From Candidatus Rifleibacteriota bacterium (GTDB lineage: Bacteria; Muiribacteriota; Ozemobacteria; Ozemobacterales; Ozemobacteraceae), in assembly GCA_012517355.1 (NCBI GenBank), contig JAAYVD010000154.1:1-64000 (forward strand): 64,000 bases of DNA, read 5' to 3'. The translations under genes and the position numbers were made by a program. This document shows positions 1 to 7,813 of the stretch, piece by piece (the stretch's first letter is position 1; the number at the start of each line of letters is the position of its first letter). The notes under the pieces were generated by a model that worked only from the letters and a program-made list of their open reading frames with translations, did no database searches and was not told the origin of the DNA.

Positions 1-1414
1 AAAAGATCTCGTATTCCGTGGTGGTATGCAGGTTCTCGTCACGCACCAGTTTGTAGATGGAATTGGAGGTCTTGTCGTAGGCGAAAATGATGCCGCCTTT
101 CTGGTTCCATTGGTTGGAGACCGAGACCCCGACGATGTTCATGTTGGTCACGTTGGCATTGGCCGCGGCGTTGTACCAACTCTGGATGTTGGGGGTGCCC
201 ATGACATAGACCCAATCGTCGGTTCCGGTTTTCGAGGAGACGCCGATCCAGCGGGCACCCAGGTCGGGATTGGAGACGTTGGTGGAAGTGGGGGACCCGA
301 TGATCGGGTTGTCGGAGGAGGGAGTGTAGTTCACCAGGCCGCCACCGGCGGTCGACTTGGTGATGTAATACGAGGTGGTGGTCTTCTCCTTCGAGAAGAA
401 ATAGGTGCGGGAGGCGTTCTGGACGGTCCCGTTCATCGTGAACGGCATGAAGGCGACGCTGGTGAACCGGGGGACGAATGTCACCCCGTACGGGGTGGTG
501 CTGGTCTGACAGCTGTCGAGACAGGCATTGCGGCGGTTGCGCGAGAAGGTGTACTGGTAGCTGCTGCCGACGCTCGCCCCGGTGGTGGGATCGGTCATGC
601 CGTCGTGCCAGGAAAGAAGCTTCCAGTTGTAGTTGTTGCCGACGAAGGTGTCCTGGTTGACGACATACGAGGTGGGGGGCTGGGGAACCAGGCCGCAGTA
701 GTTGCCGTTGGTGGGGGCTGTGTTCCAGCTCGAGTACCAGGAGCCGTTCGGAACGGCATACCATTGTTTTCCCGCATAGATGCTGTCCTCACCGGGGACC
801 AAGACGGTGATGTACCCCGGAGGGAGGGGCGCGTTGCCGACAACCCCCAACGGAATCCCCGGACCACCGCAGAACGGGCGGTTGGTGGTGGATCCCCAGA
901 TCCGGTCGCCCGGATTGCCGGCCCGGTACAAGGTTCCCGGGTTGGCCGTGGTGGCGCCTGGCAGGTAATGGTGGCAGTATTGGTGGGCGCCGAAACCGGC
1001 CCGCTGGGCGGCAGTCCAGACGGAGGGTGAAGGGTAGTTCTGGTAGGTGGAGGAGTTGACCCAGTCGGTCAAACACGAGTTGTCGACCACCTGCCTGGCC
1101 ATCATCATGGTCGACAGGTTGGTGGTCTCGATGGAAACCGTATTGAGGTTCCGGTCGAGATCGACGGCCAGGGACATGGACGGCCCCGGGTCGTACAGGC
1201 GTCCGATCTTGAGGTTGGTCGGCGAATTGGAAGGGTTGTTCAGCCGGTACACCCCGCGATACAGGCAGTAGTCGCCGCCCAGCAGGAGGTAGACCTCGCC
1301 GTTCCTTTCGTAGAGTGCGTCACGTGCGTGCAGAGAGCCGGCACCTGCCAGCAGGATGGTCACCGCGAGCAGCAGCCCGGCGGTCGCCCGGATCAGGTTG
1401 ATTCCCCTATCCAT
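1..1414 (-). CDS. Large secreted protein, 3' end cut by window edge; last visible gene of the minor pilin operon
   Basis: An ATG at 1414 preceded by an AGGGGG ribosome binding site opens a frame that stays open to the left edge (471 codons visible). The N-terminus is a signal peptide: charged MDRG start, hydrophobic core, AGAGSLHA cleavage region at about residues 20-27. The rest is rich in Thr, Ser, Asn, Tyr and Gly with several Cys, typical of an exported beta-rich surface protein. I recognise no domain. Its place after three prepilin-like genes recalls pilY1 following pilX in Pseudomonas-type minor pilin operons, so a pilus-tip or adhesin role is a guess; no PilY1 beta-propeller or calcium motif was seen. 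The downstream end lies outside the window. Confidence 0.75.
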   Translation of the reverse strand, partial: MDRGINLIRATAGLLLAVTILLAGAGSLHARDALYERNGEVYLLLGGDYCLYRGVYRLNNPSNSPTNLKIGRLYDPGPSMSLAVDLDRNLNTVSIETTNLSTMMMARQVVDNSCLTDWVNSSTYQNYPSPSVWTAAQRAGFGAHQYCHHYLPGATTANPGTLYRAGNPGDRIWGSTTNRPFCGGPGIPLGVVGNAPLPPGYITVLVPGEDSIYAGKQWYAVPNGSWYSSWNTAPTNGNYCGLVPQPPTSYVVNQDTFVGNNYNWKLLSWHDGMTDPTTGASVGSSYQYTFSRNRRNACLDSCQTSTTPYGVTFVPRFTSVAFMPFTMNGTVQNASRTYFFSKEKTTTSYYITKSTAGGGLVNYTPSSDNPIIGSPTSTNVSNPDLGARWIGVSSKTGTDDWVYVMGTPNIQSWYNAAANANVTNMNIVGVSVSNQWNQKGGIIFAYDKTSNSIYKLVRDENLHTTTEYEIF

Positions 1415-1448
1415 AGACTGTCCCCCCTGTCTCATCGAATGCCGTCTC

Positions 1449-2444
1449 CTAACGGGTCGCCCGATATGCGTTCAGGATCACCCACTGCGTGGACTGGTTC
1501 ACCTTGTATTTGGTCAACAGGTTCGTGATGACCTCTTCCGTGATATCCACACCGCCCATCAGGACACGGGCGGCAGCCACCTCGTTGCGCACCGGCCCGA
1601 GGATGGCCGACCGGTTCCGGACCCAGTTGTAGATGCCCTCTCCGATGGCCTGGTAATGGTTCTCGACCACCCCGCGCGGCTCGAAGTCCGGTGGGGGCGG
1701 CTCATTGAGCGCGGTCTTGTAGGGGTTCTCAGGGGGCAGCGGCACGGGAACATCGGTCGTGGCTTCCCCCGGAAGGCCCAGTGCCGGCCCGGCGTCGAGC
1801 ACGACGGCCACCCGGCGCGCGGCGGCGACCGCCTTCACCGTCTCCTTCACCTCGTCGAGCAGAGCGAGGAAAATGGTGCGGGTCTCCTGGGGCGAGGAAA
1901 ACTGGCCGCTGGGGTCGGTCTTCTGCATGGTCCGGATCTGCTGGTCGAGGTCGCGCAGATCGGCGAACAGAACCCTGGCCTTCAACGCGAACTCCTGGTT
2001 GATCTGGGCCACCCGCACGAGGTTCTGGTTTTCCAAAACCGCCCGCGTGCCGGTCGCGGCTTTCAGGATCCGTTCCCCGTGAGCCTCCGCTTCCTGCCTG
2101 AGTTTGTCGTCGAGACCCCGGCGGATGTCGTTCAACTGGGCTTCGATGCTGCCACGCTTCTTCGTCAGCTCGGCCAGGGCGTTCTGGTGGTCGGCCGGCG
2201 CCGGCTTCTTCTCCCGGCTCGCCGGGATGAGCTTGCCGTCCATGAGGAAAGCGGCCCGGTGCGGGTCGTAATTGGCCATCTTGGGATGGAACAGCATGAC
2301 CGCCCCCAGGTCGACCAGGGCGATGACGGCTGGCGACACCTGGGCGGCCAGCGGACTCGCGGCCAGAAGGACCGCCAGGATGGCGGCAACCCCGGCGGTG
2401 AGGACGGGGCTGAGGAGGCTATCGGTGGTCTGCGGAAAGGACAT
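1449..2444 (-). CDS. OmpH/Skp-like periplasmic coiled-coil protein
   Basis: 331 residues from an ATG with AGGAG seven bases upstream. Residues 1-33 form a signal peptide ending near PLAAQ. The mature protein opens with VIALVDLGAVM, the same pattern as the first beta strand of OmpH/Skp chaperones, continues with a long charged helical region (about residues 85-235), and has AARRVAVVLDAGPAL, matching the VLD strand that closes the Skp fold. It is about twice the length of E. coli Skp and carries an extra C-terminal part of about 90 residues. It sits between the pilin-like genes and the large secreted protein, so it may chaperone that protein or the pilins; this is inference from position. Confidence 0.6.
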   Translation of the reverse strand: MSFPQTTDSLLSPVLTAGVAAILAVLLAASPLAAQVSPAVIALVDLGAVMLFHPKMANYDPHRAAFLMDGKLIPASREKKPAPADHQNALAELTKKRGSIEAQLNDIRRGLDDKLRQEAEAHGERILKAATGTRAVLENQNLVRVAQINQEFALKARVLFADLRDLDQQIRTMQKTDPSGQFSSPQETRTIFLALLDEVKETVKAVAAARRVAVVLDAGPALGLPGEATTDVPVPLPPENPYKTALNEPPPPDFEPRGVVENHYQAIGEGIYNWVRNRSAILGPVRNEVAAARVLMGGVDITEEVITNLLTKYKVNQSTQWVILNAYRATR

Positions 2445-2478
2445 GGGTTTCTCCTGGGCTCTTGGGCTGTTTCCCCGT

Positions 2479-2979
2479 TCAGGGGGTTTGCACGACGCGA
2501 TCGGTATGGAGGATCCGGTTGATGTTCCGGCTGATGGCGTTCTGGTTGTGGCGGGACGTGTAGGTGGCCACGGCATCGATGCTCAACACTTCGTTCTTCC
2601 AGTAGGAACTCGTGGCGGTGTGCAGGCTCATGTTCGTGATCCGCACGTAGATCTTTCCCGTCAGGTGGCTCGAACTGGCCTCCTGGACGAGGGTCAGATC
2701 CTGGAGGAAGGTGTTCATGGGAACGGTGTAACCGTTCTTCTTCGCTTCGTAGGCGGCATAGAACTGGGCGGGGCACAACTGGAACTTCAACGCGGCCAGG
2801 TCGATCAGTCCCTGACCAACGAGTTCCACGCTGGCCCGTTCGTCGTGGATGATGTTCTGGGGCAAGGCCTGCCCGGTCATCGAGGTGAGCCCCAGAGCCA
2901 TGACCAGCAGGATGCTGGCGAAGACGATGGCCATGGCGATCGCCACTCCCCGACGGGTATCGGGCCGTTTCCGGATCAT
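2479..2979 (-). CDS. PilX-like minor pilin / type IV pilus assembly protein
   Basis: 166 residues. The N-terminus has the form MIRKRPDTRRGVAIAMAIVF followed by an uncharged hydrophobic helix to about residue 32, the same architecture as PilX N-terminal regions (basic leader, RRGVAL-type start of the helix, no Glu at position 5). The remainder is a small globular domain. It lies 4 bases after the preceding pseudopilin gene and is followed by the OmpH-like gene, so it belongs to one operon. Likely role: initiation or priming complex of a type IV pilus or type II secretion pseudopilus in the inner membrane. Family assignment rests on the N-terminal helix only. Confidence 0.65.
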   Translation of the reverse strand: MIRKRPDTRRGVAIAMAIVFASILLVMALGLTSMTGQALPQNIIHDERASVELVGQGLIDLAALKFQLCPAQFYAAYEAKKNGYTVPMNTFLQDLTLVQEASSSHLTGKIYVRITNMSLHTATSSYWKNEVLSIDAVATYTSRHNQNAISRNINRILHTDRVVQTP

Positions 2980-2983
2980 GCGT

Positions 2984-3562
2984 TCAGTCCTTCAAATCCG
3001 ATTTGAAAGAGGTCAGGGAACAGAACTTTTCCCGGCCGTTGGGTTCGGTCCAGCGGGCGGTCATCGTATACCGGTGATAGACCCGTTGTGCCGTAAAGGA
3101 GCGATCGGCCCACCCCCAACTGGACGGGGTGGTGGGAAATTTCTCCTTGGAGGCGACGTTGTAGGTCTGGAAATTGAAGGTCACCGGCACGTCTTCGATG
3201 ACAAGCTGCAGCTGGTAGGTCACTTTCGGGGTGGCGATGCGCCCCACCGTCATCACCAGTTCGTTGGGCCCAGGATATCCTGGATAGCTGAGGGGTGGCA
3301 CATCGCCCCCGATCTGCCAGGGGCCGGCCCCTCCGCCCGCGAAGGTGGGCAGGGCGGCGAAGGGGAACTGGATCGCCGCGGCCAGGGCGGATTGCGCCAG
3401 TTGCATGGCCCGGATCGAACGGTCGTCTTTCTCGGTGACGGCGAGGGAACTGCCCAGCGAACCGATGATCGGAATGAAGGCCAGGGCCAGGATCACCATG
3501 GCAATCATCAGCTCGGTCAGGGTGACCCCGGCCTGCCGTCGGGAAAAGCGCCTCATCAGCAT
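2984..3562 (-). CDS. Prepilin-like minor pseudopilin (PilV/GspI type)
   Basis: 192 residues from ATG 3562 (a second ATG at 3556 is possible); the start lies 2 bases after the stop of the upstream gene, so translation is probably coupled. The leader MLMRRFSRRQAG ends in Gly, followed by VTLTELMIAMVILALAFIPI: a class III prepilin signal with cleavage after Gly12 and the conserved Glu at +5. The body is beta-rich. It would be processed by a PilD-type prepilin peptidase (not in this window) and inserted in a pilus-like fibre with its operon partners. Confidence 0.8.
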   Translation of the reverse strand: MLMRRFSRRQAGVTLTELMIAMVILALAFIPIIGSLGSSLAVTEKDDRSIRAMQLAQSALAAAIQFPFAALPTFAGGGAGPWQIGGDVPPLSYPGYPGPNELVMTVGRIATPKVTYQLQLVIEDVPVTFNFQTYNVASKEKFPTTPSSWGWADRSFTAQRVYHRYTMTARWTEPNGREKFCSLTSFKSDLKD

Positions 3563-3564
3563 GT

Positions 3565-4458
3565 TCAGAGCCCCCCCTGGATATCGACCCCGAAGGGAAT
3601 CTTCGCCTGCACGGTCTGCGTGAAGGAGGCGTTGGCATACCGGGATTCGGGATGGGGGAAGACCAGGTTCAGGGAATACACCTTGGCCACATCGGGACCG
3701 GTGGTGGTCGAGGCGTTCCCGAAATCGATCTCGATCCGGCCGATACCGGTCAGGGAAATGTCGAAAGTGGGATTTCCCAGCCCGAACTGTTGCGGGGTGC
3801 CCGACCAGTCGCCAACGGTGTTGTTCGCGGGAAACCCCGCGATGGTACTCGTGAAGACCGTCGAGTTGATGTCGTTCGTTCCGAACAGGCGCAGTTCCCC
3901 GGTCCGGCGGCGGCCGGCCGTGGCCGGGGGTCCGGGGATGGCGATCAGGGCGTGCGGCATGTTCAGGCCTTTCCGGCCGGAATCGGCCAGGGCGGGCTTG
4001 GTGACGGTGAAAAACAGCAGATTCTTTGGGTTGGTGAGGGTGGAAAAATCGACGACGGTCCCGACGGGGACGGTGTACAGGGGCGTGGGGACGATGCTCA
4101 CCTGGGTGGCGAGACCGGGGTTCACCGCGGTCAGGTTCGCCGTCTGCTCCAACCGTTCCTTGAACTGCAGCAGGAAGTGCTGAGCCGCCTTCTGCTGGGT
4201 AAACCGCCAGGTGCCTGAGGAATACATGCTCGAGCCCATCCGGTAGAAGGCGAAAAGGCCACCGAAGAACAGCGTGAACACCCCCATGGCGATGAGCGTC
4301 TCGACCAGGGTGAAGGTCTTCCGGGTGGAGGGGATGGTCGCCACCGCCCTCCCATGGGGCAGGCGACTGGAACTGCCCAGGCCTCCGGATCCGGGGATGT
4401 GTGAACCGGCGGTCATCTGGGATCTTTCGTCCACTCCGTTCGCTGCCTGGAAGACCAA
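3565..4458 (-). CDS. Prepilin-like minor pseudopilin (PilW/GspJ type), first gene of the operon
   Basis: 297 residues from a TTG at 4458 with AAGGAG (4467-4472) eight bases upstream; an ATG at 4416 with a weaker site is the alternative. The prepilin helix is FTLVETLIAMGVFTLFFGGL at about residues 49-68 with Glu at +5. The residue before the predicted cleavage site is Thr (RKT/FTLVE) rather than the usual Gly, and the leader is unusually long (33-48 residues). The large beta-rich C-terminal domain fits GspJ/PilW. The sigma-54 promoter at 4511-4526 lies 52 bases upstream of the TTG, which fits a short leader and supports the early start. Confidence 0.75.
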   Translation of the reverse strand: MVFQAANGVDERSQMTAGSHIPGSGGLGSSSRLPHGRAVATIPSTRKTFTLVETLIAMGVFTLFFGGLFAFYRMGSSMYSSGTWRFTQQKAAQHFLLQFKERLEQTANLTAVNPGLATQVSIVPTPLYTVPVGTVVDFSTLTNPKNLLFFTVTKPALADSGRKGLNMPHALIAIPGPPATAGRRRTGELRLFGTNDINSTVFTSTIAGFPANNTVGDWSGTPQQFGLGNPTFDISLTGIGRIEIDFGNASTTTGPDVAKVYSLNLVFPHPESRYANASFTQTVQAKIPFGVDIQGGL

Positions 4459-4510
4459 GGCGCACTCTCCTTCAGGCCAGGGGTACGTTCAGCTATCCTG
4501 GGGTTTTTCG

Positions 4511-4526
4511 AGCAATCCAGGTGCCA
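4511..4526 (-). promoter_or_regulatory. Sigma-54 (-24/-12) promoter of the minor pilin operon
   Basis: On the minus strand the sequence reads TGGCACC TGGA TTGCT, with GG and GC separated by exactly ten bases, matching the RpoN consensus TGGCAC-N5-TTGCW. The predicted start point is near 4500, which leaves about 40 bases before the TTG start of the first pilin gene and includes its AAGGAG site. Sigma-54 control of pilin genes is known in Pseudomonas and Myxococcus. No enhancer-binding protein gene is in the window. Confidence 0.75.
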
Positions 4527-4991
4527 TCCCCGATTCCATCTATACTGGCCCTTTGACTATAGATTAGCATACTATCCCACGACTTCGGAGGCCGGAATGC
4601 GTGAAAATTCCTTGCGTTTTGCCTCAATAACCTGCAGGGAATTTTTACAGGAGATGCCGGGAATCTGATTTTTTCACCCCCTGGTCCAGCGTCACGGTTG
4701 TCTTGTGGGGGAAATTCCCGCGGGATCCCCTTGCCGGCCGAATGAGCGCAGGATGACCAACCCCCAACCTCGACAGTGACGGGGATAGGGCGCTCTCCGA
4801 TTCCTGGTTCGTAGGCCACAAGGTTGTTCAGGCTGTTCAACGGAATGCCCCCCTTCCCTCGGAAGCAACCCCTTGCTCTGGACAACGACGTGGGCCAATC
4901 CTGTCGCCATTATTGCCCCGAGGGTACCCCTCACTTTTTTCGAGCCCCCTCCTTCCTAAGAAACTGCCCGGGACTTCATAAATGAGTTCAT
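4527..4991. other. Intergenic region between divergent sigma-54 units
   Basis: About 465 bases without a convincing gene. Short open frames here lack Shine-Dalgarno sites and the codon bias of the neighbours. The stretch around 4550-4640 is more A/T-rich than its surroundings. I see no tRNA, terminator or repeat. It probably holds regulatory DNA for one or both promoters. Confidence 0.4.
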
Positions 4992-5013
4992 GGTGCGCCC
5001 AATCTGACGCACC
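4992..5013. promoter_or_regulatory. Inverted repeat, possible enhancer-binding protein site
   Basis: GGTGCG and its exact complement CGCACC are separated by ten bases. The centre lies about 108 bases upstream of the start point predicted from the sigma-54 promoter at 5084-5099, the usual distance for an upstream activating sequence bound by an NtrC-family activator. The function is inferred from symmetry and spacing only. Confidence 0.45.
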
Positions 5014-5083
5014 TCTGTGACATCTCTTTCGCCGACTTGGCCCATTTCGCGTAAAACCAGCTCTGCCAGAGGCTTTCAGCAGA

Positions 5084-5099
5084 TGGCACGGTTGATGCT
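5084..5099 (+). promoter_or_regulatory. Sigma-54 (-24/-12) promoter of the VIT-vWA gene
   Basis: TGGCACG GTTG ATGCT: GG (5085-5086) and GC (5097-5098) are ten bases apart, a very good RpoN match. The predicted start point is about 5110, just upstream of a GAGGAGG ribosome binding site and an ATG at 5128. It is the second sigma-54 promoter in 600 bases, and it points away from the pilin promoter. Confidence 0.8.
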
Positions 5100-5127
5100 A
5101 TGAATTGAGACGCCCGAGGAGGAAATC

Positions 5128-7710
5128 ATGCACCGCGGAACCACCACCCAGCCCACCAGCATCCAAGAACTCATCATCATCCGGTATTTCATCATTCGGA
5201 CCAGTGGGCAAGGCTCCGTCGGCATGGCGTCCTCCCGGAAAACGATTGAGGGAGGGAGTCCCATGAACAGTCTGATGCGCATTTTCGTCCTGGCTTGCCT
5301 TTTCGCGACGGCCGCCATTCCGGCGGACGCCTTTTACCTGGTGACCCAGCGCGGTCAGCTGCCGCTCATGGAACAGCGGATCAAGGTGACGATCGACAAC
5401 CAGCTGGCGGTCACCACCATCGAGCAGACCTTCAACAACCCCAACGACACCACCGAGGAGGCGACCTACCGGTTCCCACTCGGGGAAAAGGCGTCGGTCC
5501 AGGAGTTCGGCCTGACCGGCACCGACGGGGTGCGGCGCGCCGGAGCCATCGAGGAAAAGAGCGAAGCCCAGGCGATCTACCAGAACGCGCAGAGCATGGG
5601 GGCCCAGCCAGCCATCGCCCAGCAGGCCGACCCCAACAGCTTCGAGACCAAGATCGGCACCGTGGCGGCGCGTTCCCGCAGCAAGGTCGACCTGACCTAC
5701 ACCGAGATCCTGCCCTACCACATGGGCAAGATCCAGTATTCCATTCCCCTCAACATCAAGGCCATCCAGGGCCACAACATGGACGTGGTAGCCGTGACCA
5801 TCGATCTGAAGGACCAGAAGGAGATCGTGGCGGTCGACTCGCCGACCCACAAGATCGCCGTGTCCAAGGTCGATGCCCACCACTGGCAGATCACCTTCGA
5901 GCGGTCCACCTGGCTGCCCGACACCGATTTCCAGCTCAACTACGAGGTGAAGGCCCAGAAGATCGGGTTCAACTTCCTGTCGACGCAGCCCGACCCCAAC
6001 GAGCCCGGGTATTTCATGCTGATGCTCGCCCCCCAGGAGGTCGTCGACGCCCGTGACATCGTCGCCCGCGACATCGTCTTCGTGATGGACGTGTCAGGCA
6101 GCATGAGCGGGTACAAGATCGACCAGACCAAGCAGGCGTTCAACTTCTTCGTCGACCAGCTCAACTCGGACGACCGGTTCGGGGTCATCGCCTTCTCCGA
6201 TTCCCTGCAGCCGTGGCGGGAAACCCTGGTGCAGGCCACCCGGGAGAACCGGCAGGCGGCCCGGGAGTTCATCGGGGCCCTGGGCGCCGGCGGCGGCACC
6301 AACATCCATGACTCGCTGGCGGCCGCGCGGCACCTGTTCCCCGAGGGAAAGACCACCAAGGCCATCGTCTTTCTGACCGACGGCGAGCCCACCGCCGGCA
6401 TCACCGACGCCAATGTCATCGCGCGCAGCATGCGCGAGGGGAATACCAAAAACATCCGCACCTTCGTGTTCGGCGTGGGCGAGAACCTCGACGCCCGCCT
6501 GCTCGACCAGCTGGCCCTGGAGAACTCCGGCCAGGCCGTCTACGTCCACGAGAACGAGCACCTGCAGGCCAAGCTGACCAGCTTCTACGAGACGATCAGC
6601 AAACCCCTGCTCGTCGACCTGGGCCTCGACTTCGGCAGCATCGAGATCAGCGAGATGTATCCGCCCCGGCTGCCCAACGTCTACAAGGGCTCGCAGGTGA
6701 TGGTGGTGGGCCGCTACAAGACCGGGGGCCAGACCACCCTGAAGGTGCGCGGCGTCCTGAACGGCTCGGCCCAGGAATACCCGCTGCCCGTCAGCTTCGC
6801 GAAGAACAGCCCCGACAACCGCATCGTGGCCCGGACCTGGGGCAAGATGAAGGCCGACTCCCTGATCGGCGAGATGCGGGCCTACGGCGACGACCCGGCC
6901 AGGAAGGCGGAAGTGATCCGGCTCAGCAAGACCTTCCAATTCACCACCCCCTACACCTCGTTTGTGGCCGTCTGCCCCGAGCAGGTGGCCCCGGCCCGCA
7001 ACGCCTCGCTGGACCCCTACCGCACCGCGCGCGGCGGCCGCCTGCCCAGCCAGCCGCAACCGGTGGCCGCGATGAACGTGCCGATGCCCCCGTCGAACGT
7101 GGTCATGCCCCCTTCGCCCGCCCCGGTGCAGAATATCACCGTGACCCGCACCACCGAGGCCAAGAAGGTCAGCCTGTGGGGCGCCTACAGCTTCCTGCCC
7201 GTCGCCCCCCTGCTGGTGCCCAACTTCCGCAAGGCCCGCGAGCAGGCGCGTGAGAAAGCCTGCTACGCCAACATGCGCGTCATCCTGGGCGCGGTCGAGA
7301 TGTACAACATGGACCACCAGGAGATGCTGCACGCCATCGACGAGCGCCACATCGCCGCCCTCCAGGGCAGCCAGTATCTGAAGTCCCAGATCACCCATCC
7401 CGAGACCGGGTGCGCCTACTTCACCGCGGGCGACCTGGCCAGCGACGGGATGATCGTCTGCGCCATCCACGGCGGGGTCGAGGACGGGGTCGAGTACGGC
7501 GGGGTCCCCGGGTCGCCCCGTTCCAACTTTTCGGTGACCGTCGTCGACAACACCTCGTGGGAAACCCGGATGTGGAACAAGTGCCTGCCGCTGATCGAGC
7601 TGGCCATCAACATTCCGCTGGTGCTGATCGGCCTGTGGTTCACCTGGGTGGTCTGCACCGCCCCGTTCCGCTGGCTGTTCAAGGCGGCCGCGGCGGACAG
7701 CGGAAAGTAG
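5128..7710 (+). CDS. VIT and von Willebrand factor A domain protein with pilin-like C-terminal part
   Basis: 860 residues from ATG 5128 (strong GAGGAGG site) or 815 from ATG 5263 (GGAGGGAG site). Only the second start puts a normal signal peptide (MNSLMRIFVLACLFATAA) at the N-terminus, so it is probably the main product. Domains, numbered from 5263: VIT (about 25-150); vWA (about 268-450) with the MIDAS motif DVSGS near 276 and TDGEPT near 371; a Pro-rich linker (about 590-630); then FLPVAPLLVPNFRKAREQ (644-661) and ACYANMRVILGAVEMYN, which resemble the helix and start of the globular domain of pseudopilin-like proteins; a transmembrane helix at about 777-798. Likely a cell-envelope, metal-dependent binding protein. 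Shared sigma-54 control links it to the pilin operon. Confidence 0.85.
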   Translation: MHRGTTTQPTSIQELIIIRYFIIRTSGQGSVGMASSRKTIEGGSPMNSLMRIFVLACLFATAAIPADAFYLVTQRGQLPLMEQRIKVTIDNQLAVTTIEQTFNNPNDTTEEATYRFPLGEKASVQEFGLTGTDGVRRAGAIEEKSEAQAIYQNAQSMGAQPAIAQQADPNSFETKIGTVAARSRSKVDLTYTEILPYHMGKIQYSIPLNIKAIQGHNMDVVAVTIDLKDQKEIVAVDSPTHKIAVSKVDAHHWQITFERSTWLPDTDFQLNYEVKAQKIGFNFLSTQPDPNEPGYFMLMLAPQEVVDARDIVARDIVFVMDVSGSMSGYKIDQTKQAFNFFVDQLNSDDRFGVIAFSDSLQPWRETLVQATRENRQAAREFIGALGAGGGTNIHDSLAAARHLFPEGKTTKAIVFLTDGEPTAGITDANVIARSMREGNTKNIRTFVFGVGENLDARLLDQLALENSGQAVYVHENEHLQAKLTSFYETISKPLLVDLGLDFGSIEISEMYPPRLPNVYKGSQVMVVGRYKTGGQTTLKVRGVLNGSAQEYPLPVSFAKNSPDNRIVARTWGKMKADSLIGEMRAYGDDPARKAEVIRLSKTFQFTTPYTSFVAVCPEQVAPARNASLDPYRTARGGRLPSQPQPVAAMNVPMPPSNVVMPPSPAPVQNITVTRTTEAKKVSLWGAYSFLPVAPLLVPNFRKAREQAREKACYANMRVILGAVEMYNMDHQEMLHAIDERHIAALQGSQYLKSQITHPETGCAYFTAGDLASDGMIVCAIHGGVEDGVEYGGVPGSPRSNFSVTVVDNTSWETRMWNKCLPLIELAINIPLVLIGLWFTWVVCTAPFRWLFKAAAADSGK

Positions 7711-7721
7711 GAAGGCACCGC

Positions 7722-7754
7722 GGGGCGGGCTTGTGGCCCACGGCCGCCCGCCCC
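7722..7754 (+). terminator. GC-rich hairpin between two co-oriented genes
   Basis: GGGGCGGGC (7722-7730) pairs perfectly with GCCCGCCCC (7746-7754) around a 15-base loop. It starts 11 bases after the VIT-vWA stop. There is no run of T, so it may be a processing or stabilising hairpin or a weak terminator. Confidence 0.35.
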
Positions 7755-7813
7755 GCCCGGACCGGACCCGCGACAGCAGCCAGAGTGCGGGGCGGCAGCA
7801 GAGGGGGAAGCGT

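Noticed and set aside
39-764. A long minus-strand frame rich in His, Arg and Gln near the left edge
   Set aside because: It is out of phase with the better frame that has a signal peptide, a ribosome binding site and normal composition.
4493-4885. Small frames in the intergenic region upstream of the pilin operon
   Set aside because: No ribosome binding site, composition unlike the neighbours, and they overlap the sigma-54 promoter.
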